NCBI GenBank assembly: GCA_013696945.1
Contig: JACCXQ010000004.1
Location: 1 to 13,553, forward strand
Source: Chloroflexota bacterium
GTDB taxonomy: Bacteria > Chloroflexota > Limnocylindria > Limnocylindrales > CSP1-4
Length of the DNA: 13,553 nucleotides
Reading direction: 5' to 3'
Shown here in pieces: positions 8,605 through 13,553 of this stretch; position 1 is the stretch's first letter, and every line of letters starts with the position of its first letter. A program made the position numbers and the translations under genes. The notes beneath the pieces are model-generated. The model did not search any database and was not told the origin of the DNA. It was given only the letters and a program-made list of their open reading frames with translations.

Positions 8605-8612
8605 CGGCGAGC

Positions 8613-9590
8613 GTGAAGCCCCGACGACGGGAGCCCGAGGAGTCTGTCATCCGCATCACGGCCCGGCGTCCGCACCTCGTGGTGATCGGAGACCTGCTGG
8701 TGGACATCATGGCCACGGTCGGTTCGGCGGGCCTGGAGCGCGGCAGTGACGTGCCGGGGACCGTCCGGTTCCGTGCCGGCGGGTCGGCGGCGAACACATC
8801 AAGGACCTTCGCGGGTCTGGGGGGACGGGCGACGCTCGTCTGCTCGGTGGGGGTGGATCCGTGGGGGCGGCTCTTGGTGCGCTCGTTGCGTGGCGCGGCG
8901 GTGGTGGTGCGAGCCGTCCGCTCCGAGGCTCCGACGGGGAGACTCGTGGCCATCGTCGAAGGCGATGGTGAGCGCACCTTCGTCACCGACCGCGGTGCGG
9001 CGGACGGGTTGCGGCCGGACGATGTGGAAGAGCGCTGGTTCCGCGGTGTCGACGCGCTCCATGTGCCCGGGTATTCGATCTTCAGCGAACCGCTGGCTTC
9101 CGCTTCGTTGCGTGCCGCGGGCATGGCGCGGTCGGCCGGAGCGTTCGTGTCGGTCGACCTGTCGTCCCGGGGACCGCTGCGTCAGATGGGTCGCGCACGT
9201 GCGCGCGAGGCCGTTGCCGCTCTCGGTGTCACCGTGCTGTTCGGGAACCGGGAAGAGTTCGAGGTGCTGGTGGGCGATCGTCCGGAGGATCTGCTCGATA
9301 TCGTTCCGATCGTGGTGGTCAAGGATGGCGCCGTGGGCTGCCGCGTCCTGGCGCGCCCGGCGCGGCGGTCGGGACCGTTCATCGACCTGTCCGTGCCCAC
9401 TCGGGCGATCCGCGACGTCGACACGACCGGTGCGGGTGACGCGTTCGACGCCGGGTTCCTGCTCGCGCTCCTCGTCGCTGATGGGATTCCCCGGTCCACG
9501 CGCGGGAGGTTGCGGGCAGCAGCGCAAGCGGGCCACCGCGCAGCACGCGCAGCGCTGACGGGGCCGCGCCCGGAACTAGCTGGGCGATGA
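8613..9590 (+). CDS. PfkB-family sugar/nucleoside kinase (candidate pseudouridine kinase)
   Basis: A ribokinase-like ATP-dependent kinase of 325 residues. Visible motifs: VVIGDLLVDI at 23-32 opening the fold, the substrate-contact motif GGSAANTS at 56-63, GNREEFEVL at 211-219 (the N..E motif for Mg/phosphate), VVKDGAVGC at 235-243, and the anion hole with catalytic base DTTGAGDAFDAGF at 270-282 (Asp276). Substrate cannot be read from these motifs. The psuG gene downstream on the same strand suggests pseudouridine kinase (PsuK); ribokinase or another sugar kinase is possible, and the 276-base gap weakens the operon argument. GTG 8613 has no strong ribosome site; GTGs at 8679 and 8682, just before VIGDLLVDI, would give a shorter form. 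Confidence 0.85.
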   Translation: MKPRRREPEESVIRITARRPHLVVIGDLLVDIMATVGSAGLERGSDVPGTVRFRAGGSAANTSRTFAGLGGRATLVCSVGVDPWGRLLVRSLRGAAVVVRAVRSEAPTGRLVAIVEGDGERTFVTDRGAADGLRPDDVEERWFRGVDALHVPGYSIFSEPLASASLRAAGMARSAGAFVSVDLSSRGPLRQMGRARAREAVAALGVTVLFGNREEFEVLVGDRPEDLLDIVPIVVVKDGAVGCRVLARPARRSGPFIDLSVPTRAIRDVDTTGAGDAFDAGFLLALLVADGIPRSTRGRLRAAAQAGHRAARAALTGPRPELAGR

Positions 9591-9623
9591 GCCGCACCGA
9601 GCCGTCCGAGCGATGAGCCGCAC
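9584..9623 (+). repeat. Two direct copies of GCGATGAGCCGCAC
   Basis: The 14-base word GCGATGAGCCGCAC occurs at 9584-9597, spanning the kinase stop, and again at 9610-9623. The GAGCCG core occurs a third time at 9599-9604. A 10-base part, CGAGCGATGA, occurs at 9607-9616 and again at 9861-9870 over the psuG start. It may be a small duplication at the start of the non-coding gap; no function is evident. Confidence 0.6.
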
Positions 9624-9866
9624 AGATCTCGCCAGTACGCCCGCTAGCCACATGGTCGGCAAGGAAACTGGCGTGCCGCTGACGCGCGGTCGCCGCAGGC
9701 GGCCATCCGTGGCGGGGAGTCGAGCGTGGTCGAGCGCCATCCGGCCGCCGAAACCGCCTGATCCGGGCCCCGTCCTTCCACACGATGTCCGGGTGGCATC
9801 AGTGGCGAGAACGGTGGCGCGCGCGGCCGTGTCCATGGGCAGGCACACGGGCGGGCGAGTCGAGCG
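9591..9866 (+). other. Non-coding gap between kinase and psuG
   Basis: These 276 bases are unusually long for this compact window. A frame of 85 codons (9613-9870) begins in the second direct repeat and ends in an ATGA overlap with psuG. Its product is Arg/Pro/Ser-rich with no recognisable motif, and about a quarter of its codons end in A or T, more than the adjacent genes appear to have. I read the gap as non-coding or decayed sequence. I saw no convincing promoter or terminator in it. Confidence 0.5.
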
Positions 9867-10796
9867 ATGACGAACGAACTGCTGGCGATCGCCGATGAGG
9901 TCGCGGAGGCGCTGCGGGCCGGCCGCGCAGTCGTGGCGCTCGAATCGACCCTTATCACGCATGGGCTGCCGCACCCACTGAACCACGAGGCCGCCCGGCG
10001 TGCCGAGGCGGCAGTCCGTGCCGCCGGCGCCGTGCCAGCAACGATCGCCATCGGCGGGCGCAGGATCCGGGTCGGACTGAGCCCTGACGAGCTCGCGGCG
10101 ATCGCCGATGCCACTGCGTTGAAGAAGGTGTCGCGGCAGGACCTGGCCGCGGCGCTCGGTCGTGATGCCTGGGCAGGGACCACCGTGTCGGCCACGATGA
10201 TCTGCGCCCACCTGGCGGGGATCGCGGTCTTCGCCACCGGCGGTATCGGCGGCGTCCACCGCGGCGGCGAACGGTCGCTCGACATCTCGGCCGACCTCGA
10301 CGAGCTTGCCCGGACGCCCCTCGCCGTCGTCTGCGCCGGACCCAAGTCGATCCTCGACGTGCCCCGGACGATGGAGGCCCTCGAGACGCGCGGCGTCCCG
10401 GTCGTCGGGTGGGGGACCGACGAGCTGCCGGGCTTCTTCAGTCGAGGTTCCGGCCTCCCAGTCGGCAACCGGGTCGACGGCGCGTCAGAGGCGGCCGACC
10501 TGGTCCGCCGGCACCTGGCGCTCGGCCTCGCCTCGGCGATCCTGTTCACGGTCCCTATCCCGGAGTCGGCGGCCATCCCGCGTGAGGAGATGGAGTCGGT
10601 CATCCAGCGCGCCGAGGCCGATGCGGAGTCTGCTGGCGTCCGCGGCCCCGCCGCGACCCCCTGGATCCTGTCGCGGGTCGCCGATCTCACCGACGGCCGC
10701 AGCGTCACCGCGAACCTGGCCCTCATCGAGAACGACGCACGCGTGGGGGCGGAGCTGGCGCTGGCGCTCTGCGCCGGATCGGTGTCGACCGGATGA
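9867..10796 (+). CDS. psuG: Pseudouridine-5'-phosphate glycosidase
   Basis: Cleaves the C-C glycosidic bond of pseudouridine 5'-phosphate to uracil and ribose 5-phosphate; Mn2+-dependent in E. coli. The 309-residue product is typical in length (about 310 in E. coli) and conserved throughout: VALESTLITHGLPHPLN at 23-39 with Glu26, KKVSRQDL at 86-93, TVSATMICAHLAGI at 106-119, FATGGIGGVHRG at 122-133, DISADLDELA at 139-148 with metal-ligand candidate Asp143, VCAGPKSILD at 155-164 with the catalytic Lys160, GWGTDELP at 181-188, and TANLALIEND at 281-290 with Asn283. The preceding kinase could supply its substrate. The ATG has only a weak GCGAG-type ribosome site. Ribose 5-phosphate released would feed the adjacent transketolase. 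Confidence 0.96.
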   Translation: MTNELLAIADEVAEALRAGRAVVALESTLITHGLPHPLNHEAARRAEAAVRAAGAVPATIAIGGRRIRVGLSPDELAAIADATALKKVSRQDLAAALGRDAWAGTTVSATMICAHLAGIAVFATGGIGGVHRGGERSLDISADLDELARTPLAVVCAGPKSILDVPRTMEALETRGVPVVGWGTDELPGFFSRGSGLPVGNRVDGASEAADLVRRHLALGLASAILFTVPIPESAAIPREEMESVIQRAEADAESAGVRGPAATPWILSRVADLTDGRSVTANLALIENDARVGAELALALCAGSVSTG

Positions 10797-10819
10797 CAGC
10801 GAAACCGTCGGCTTAGGTG

Positions 10820-10848
10820 TTGTCGACGTATTGACAATCCAGTAGAGT
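10820..10848 (+). promoter_or_regulatory. Probable promoter of the L,D-transpeptidase gene
   Basis: TTGTCG (10820-10825) and TAGAGT (10843-10848) are separated by exactly 17 bases, each matching consensus at four of six positions. Predicted start near 10855 gives a leader of about 43 bases. A perfect TTGACA at 10831-10836 lies inside the spacer but has no -10 at a suitable distance. CGAAACCGT occurs at 10800-10808 and 10849-10857, flanking the promoter, and might be an operator. Confidence 0.5.
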
Positions 10849-10886
10849 CGAAACCGTTCCTTTCGCGCACCTCCCAGAGAGGTGGC

Positions 10887-10893
10887 GGAGGAA
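10887..10893 (+). promoter_or_regulatory. Strong ribosome binding site
   Basis: GGAGGAA lies 4 bases before the GTG at 10898, by far the best Shine-Dalgarno site in the window. It fixes the start of the transpeptidase, although the adjacent TTG at 10901 is also within range. Confidence 0.75.
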
Positions 10894-10897
10894 TCTG

Positions 10898-11734
10898 GTG
10901 TTGCGGACCCAGAACCCGCTTCGCCTCATAGCGCCAAGGGGTGGATTCGTGGGCAAGCTTCGTCTCGTCCTGGCGGTCGTGGCCGCCATGCTACTGGTCG
11001 CCGTACCGGCGCCGCAGCTCGCCCGGGCGAGCGATCCGATCCTGATCGGGGACTACGTTCGCGTCGTCCCCAACAAGGCCGCCATCCGCGCCGGCGCTGC
11101 GCCGACCGAGCCGCTCATCTACCAGATGTACAAGAACGAGATCGCCAAGGTCGTGTCCGGTCCTTACGGCTGCCCGGTGCCGCCGGAGGAGTGCACCGGC
11201 GGGTGGTACGAGGTCCAGTACCGCAAGTGGTCGGGCTTCATGCGCCAGGATCGATTCGCCTACACCGGACTGGCAGGCACGACGATCGCCGCGCTGAATC
11301 CGCGGATCGTGGTCGTGTCACTGGCGCGTCAGCAGCTCGAGGCATACGAGAACGGCATCCTGGTCCTCGTCACGCCCGTGACGACCGGCCGGCGATATGA
11401 GCCCGAGCTGGTGACGCCGACCGGCCGGACCGAGGTCCTGGCGAAGCTGAGCCCCTACACCTTCCACTCGCCGTGGCCGGAGAGCCATCGCTTCTGGTAT
11501 CCGGACATCACGGTCCGCTACGCCATCCGCTTCCGAGAGGGCGGCTACTACCTGCACGACACTCCCAGCCGGCCACGGGGCGGGTTCGGATACGGGACGG
11601 ACGTGCCCCACGAGGACCCCGACGGGGTCACGCGTGACGGCAGCCGTGGCTGCATCAACATGCCGGTATGGGCCGTCACCAAGCTTTGGGGGTGGATCGT
11701 CGAGGGCGATCCCGTGAAGGTGATCGAAGGCTGA
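10898..11734 (+). CDS. Secreted L,D-transpeptidase (YkuD domain)
   Basis: Probable extracytoplasmic enzyme making 3-3 peptidoglycan cross-links or attaching groups to peptidoglycan stems. The 278-residue product begins with a signal peptide: basic start, hydrophobic core at about 21-36, and an ARA site at 42-44 before Ser45. Residues about 50-125 look like a small beta-rich SH3-type module (GDYVRVVPNKAAIRAG, then WYEVQYRKWSGFM) with Cys92 and Cys99 that could pair. The YkuD domain spans about 135-276: VVVSLARQQLEAY, PVTTG, the motif histidine in YYLHDTPS (His220), and the nucleophile in GSRGCINMP (Cys252). His220 to Ser249 is 29 residues, longer than the usual 14-17, and Arg250 replaces the His of SHGC. 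Its start rests on the GGAGGAA site. Confidence 0.93.
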   Translation: MLRTQNPLRLIAPRGGFVGKLRLVLAVVAAMLLVAVPAPQLARASDPILIGDYVRVVPNKAAIRAGAAPTEPLIYQMYKNEIAKVVSGPYGCPVPPEECTGGWYEVQYRKWSGFMRQDRFAYTGLAGTTIAALNPRIVVVSLARQQLEAYENGILVLVTPVTTGRRYEPELVTPTGRTEVLAKLSPYTFHSPWPESHRFWYPDITVRYAIRFREGGYYLHDTPSRPRGGFGYGTDVPHEDPDGVTRDGSRGCINMPVWAVTKLWGWIVEGDPVKVIEG

Positions 11735-11735
11735 C

Positions 11736-11781
11736 CCTGGCACAGACCCCAGGCTACGCGTCGATGCGCGTGAGGTCTGTG
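11736..11781 (+). terminator. Nested inverted repeat after the transpeptidase stop, possible terminator
   Basis: Two bases after the stop begins a structured stretch. CACAGACC (11741-11748) is perfectly complementary to GGTCTGTG (11774-11781), and inside it ACGCG (11756-11760) pairs with CGCGT (11767-11771). A competing short hairpin, CCTGG (11736-11740) with CCAGG (11749-11753), has CACAGACC as its whole loop. No U-tract follows, so classic intrinsic termination is doubtful; a 3' stability element or Rho-related structure is equally possible. Confidence 0.45.
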
Positions 11782-11878
11782 GGTGGACACGGGCGAGCCC
11801 TCGGCCCTACTGGACACGCCGGGCCTGCTGCCTATGGGTGAAGACCGGCTGACCGGTGTTAGACGCGTGTCGTCCAGG

Positions 11879-11887
11879 TGGTACGAT
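11879..11887 (+). promoter_or_regulatory. Possible extended -10 promoter for the ABC exporter
   Basis: TGG directly followed by TACGAT (11882-11887) fits an extended -10 box, with four of six matches in the hexamer. There is no good -35. If used, transcription would start near 11894 and leave a leader of about 115 bases before the ATPase start. Confidence 0.3.
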
Positions 11888-11900
11888 GCGGGGAGCGTCC

Positions 11901-11969
11901 GCCCGGGACCGGTGACGCGCCACCTCTGAAGGCTCCCGGGCAGAGCGGCGGCCGCTGTCAGCGGTCGCC
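11901..11969 (+). other. Hairpin-rich leader before the ABC ATPase gene
   Basis: GCCCGGGA (11901-11908) is perfectly complementary to TCCCGGGC (11934-11941) across 25 bases. Downstream, GGCGGCCGCT (11947-11956) pairs with AGCGGTCGCC (11960-11969) around a 3-base loop: ten pairs including one G-U. Upstream GGGAGC (11891-11896) could instead pair with GCTCCC (11932-11937), giving an alternative fold. I do not recognise a known riboswitch class. The 274-base gap (11735-12008) has no credible small gene. Confidence 0.45.
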
Positions 11970-12008
11970 CCAGCCCGTGCATCCCGCGAACGGACCCCGG
12001 GGGTCGAC

Positions 12009-13058
12009 GTGTCTTCCACTGCCACGAACCTGGCCATCGATGTGCGCGCCGTTCGACGCGTCTACAAGGCCAAGCCAGCACCCATAGTCGCCCTGGATCA
12101 CATCGACCTGGAGGTCGGGACGGGTGAGTTCTTCGGCCTGCTCGGGCCCAACGGCGCAGGCAAGACGACGCTCATCAAGATCCTCACCACGCTGCTGCTG
12201 CCGACCTCCGGCACGGCCAGCGTCTTCGGGTTCGACGTCGGGCGCAAGACCGCTCAGATCCGGCGGATCATGAACATCGTCTCGGGCGGCGAGACGTCGG
12301 GTTACGGCCTGCTCCTGGTCCGCGAGCAGCTCTGGATGTTCAGCCAGTTCTACGGGCTCGGCGTCCGGGACGGATGGCGTCGTGTCGACGAGCTCATCGA
12401 GCTGGTCGGGCTGGAAGAGCAGCGCTCGCAGAAGATCTCGTCACTATCGACCGGCCAGCGCCAGAAGCTCAACTTCGCGCGCGGACTCCTCAACGACCCC
12501 TGGATCTTCTTCCTGGACGAGCCCACGCTGGGGCTGGACGTGTCCGCGGCGCGCGCCGTTCGCGAGCTGATCCGCGACTGGAAACAGGCCGTGCCCGGTC
12601 GCACGATCCTCCTCACCTCGCACTACATGGCCGAGGTGGAAGAGCTCTGCAACCGCCTGGCGATCGTGGATCATGGGCGGATCCTGGCCATCGGCACACC
12701 CGATGAGCTGAAGCGGCGCGTCCAGGCCGAGTCGGTCTTCGAGCTGGAGCTCGACCAGCTGGAACGCGGCACGGCCGCTCTGACCCCGCTGCCCGGCGTC
12801 CTCAGCGCTGTCGTCCCCACCCTTGCCGACGGCGATCGCGACGACGACCGCCAGACGGTGATGGTCAAGCTCGCCCTGGCCGACGATGCCGCCCTCGGGG
12901 GAGTCGTCTCCGCCCTCGCGGGACTCGGCGCCAGCATCGTCTCGCTCAAGAAGTCGGAGCCCAGCCTGGAAGACGTCTTCGTGGAGCTCGTGGGCCGCGG
13001 CTTCGAGGATGCCGACGCGTCGACCGACGCCGCCCGCAACGGAAACGGCACCCACTGA
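12009..13058 (+). CDS. ABC transporter ATP-binding protein (ABC-2/DrrA-like exporter)
   Basis: ATPase subunit of an ABC-2 type exporter, acting on the cytoplasmic face of the membrane with the permease encoded next. The 349-residue protein has Walker A GPNGAGKT at 46-53, signature LSTGQ at 146-150 (Thr in place of the first Gly), Walker B and catalytic glutamate FFLDEP at 167-172, D-loop LGLD at 174-177, and the switch histidine in TSHYMAEVEEL at 203-213 (His205). The Q-loop region reads NIVSGGETSGYG at 89-100 with no glutamine. Residues about 235-330 form a C-terminal accessory domain of the DUF4162 kind, and the last 20 are a polar tail. The GTG start follows a GGGGG run inside a near-palindrome (GACCCC-G-GGGGTC, 11994-12006). 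Substrate unknown. Confidence 0.93.
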   Translation: MSSTATNLAIDVRAVRRVYKAKPAPIVALDHIDLEVGTGEFFGLLGPNGAGKTTLIKILTTLLLPTSGTASVFGFDVGRKTAQIRRIMNIVSGGETSGYGLLLVREQLWMFSQFYGLGVRDGWRRVDELIELVGLEEQRSQKISSLSTGQRQKLNFARGLLNDPWIFFLDEPTLGLDVSAARAVRELIRDWKQAVPGRTILLTSHYMAEVEELCNRLAIVDHGRILAIGTPDELKRRVQAESVFELELDQLERGTAALTPLPGVLSAVVPTLADGDRDDDRQTVMVKLALADDAALGGVVSALAGLGASIVSLKKSEPSLEDVFVELVGRGFEDADASTDAARNGNGTH

Positions 13059-13553
13059 TGACAGCGACTCGCGCACCGAGCGTCTACGACCACCGCCCTA
13101 CGCGCGATCCCCAGCACGCCGCTCGCTGGGATCCACGCCGCGTGCTGGTGACCAACCTCCGCGCGATCGGGGGGCGTGCCTACCCACGTCTCATCGGGCT
13201 GAGACGCGAACCGTCGTGGATCTTCTTCGAGATCCTGCTGCCGTTCCTGACCACCTCGGCGTTCGTGTTCGTCTACCGAGCGCTGCAGGCGCCACCGGAG
13301 TTCGTGGGGTTCGTCGTGCTCGGCGGTGCCATGACCGCGTTCTGGCTGAACGTGATGTGGATGATGGCAGCACAGCTCTACTGGGAGAAGGACCAGGGCA
13401 ACCTTGAGCTCTACTTCAGCGCGCCGATCAGCATGATGTCGATCCTGCTGGGCATGGCCGTCGGTGGGCTGCTGGCGACCTGCCTGCGAGCGAGCGTGGT
13501 CCTGCTCATCGGCGCTTGGCTGTATGGCGTCGTCTTCACGGTCGACCAATGGC
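13058..13553 (+). CDS. ABC-2 type transporter permease (partial, cut at right edge)
   Basis: Membrane subunit partner of the preceding ATPase. The ATG shares one base with the ATPase stop (TGATG), indicating translational coupling. The first 165 residues are visible. A polar N-terminal region of about 50 residues, rich in Arg, leads into hydrophobic segments at about 54-76 (WIFFEILLPFLTTSAFVFVY), 82-105 (starting FVGFVVLGGAMTAFW) and 125-160. The motif YWEKDQGNLELYFSAPIS at 108-124 between the second and third segments is typical of ABC-2 permeases, where an E-x-G-T/N-L-E segment lies on the cytoplasmic side. The remainder lies outside the window. Exported substrate cannot be inferred; lipids, polysaccharides and drugs are all handled by this family. 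Confidence 0.9.
   Translation, partial: MTATRAPSVYDHRPTRDPQHAARWDPRRVLVTNLRAIGGRAYPRLIGLRREPSWIFFEILLPFLTTSAFVFVYRALQAPPEFVGFVVLGGAMTAFWLNVMWMMAAQLYWEKDQGNLELYFSAPISMMSILLGMAVGGLLATCLRASVVLLIGAWLYGVVFTVDQW

Noticed and set aside
9613..9870. 85-codon plus-strand frame overlapping the psuG start by ATGA
   Set aside because: The product is Arg/Pro/Ser-rich with no motif, about a quarter of codons end in A or T, and no ribosome site precedes it. The overlap alone is not enough.
10831..10836. Perfect TTGACA as the -35 of the transpeptidase promoter
   Set aside because: No acceptable -10 lies 16-18 bases downstream; TTGTCG with TAGAGT at 17 bases fits better.
9644..10870. 408-codon minus-strand frame opposite psuG
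   Set aside because: It is antisense to a strongly conserved gene, its product is Ser/Arg/Ala-rich without motifs, and long antisense frames are expected at this GC content.
11878..12087. Small plus-strand and minus-strand frames in the gap before the ABC ATPase
   Set aside because: They run through the inverted repeats into the ATPase gene, lack ribosome sites and show no motifs.
1..13553. tRNA, rRNA, CRISPR arrays, insertion sequences, prophage or toxin-antitoxin genes
   Set aside because: I looked for repeats, transposase motifs and tRNA-like arms and found none convincing by eye.

Overview
The window is a high-GC bacterial segment with 12 tightly packed genes. Eight of the 12 assigned starts are GTG. 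The combination of opcA, an operon ordered tkt-pgi-gnd-zwf-opcA-pgl, a Pgi of the type normally fused to transaldolase, and a signal-peptide-bearing L,D-transpeptidase with a long active-site loop points to Chloroflexota or, less likely, Actinomycetota. This is inferred from gene content and motifs; there is no rRNA here to settle it.

Left two thirds (1-8588, minus strand): one long operon for glucose-6-phosphate metabolism. In transcription order it encodes transketolase, glucose-6-phosphate isomerase, 6-phosphogluconate dehydrogenase, glucose-6-phosphate dehydrogenase, its assembly/activator protein OpcA and 6-phosphogluconolactonase. The first codons of a membrane protein, possibly TauE/SafE-like, follow at the edge. 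The last four enzyme genes are joined by three identical four-base GTGA stop/start overlaps. The set gives the whole oxidative pentose phosphate branch plus transketolase, but no transaldolase, ribose-5-phosphate isomerase or epimerase.

Middle (8613-10796, plus strand): a PfkB-family sugar or nucleoside kinase is transcribed divergently from tkt across only 24 bases. After 276 apparently non-coding bases comes a clear pseudouridine-5'-phosphate glycosidase (PsuG). Together they may salvage pseudouridine to uracil and ribose 5-phosphate, which is a transketolase substrate, so the two divergent units may be metabolically linked.

Right third (10898-13553, plus strand): a secreted L,D-transpeptidase with its own promoter and strong ribosome binding site, then a structured gap, then an ABC exporter. 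The exporter's ATPase has an atypical Q-loop and is followed by an ABC-2 permease cut by the window edge. The gap holds a nested inverted repeat just after the transpeptidase stop and several strong hairpins in the probable leader of the ATPase gene.

I saw no tRNA, rRNA, CRISPR array, insertion sequence or phage gene. No wholly new system is obvious. The most interesting points are the stand-alone fusion-type Pgi with no transaldolase, the overlapping divergent -10 boxes between tkt and the kinase, and the RNA structure around the transpeptidase/ABC junction.
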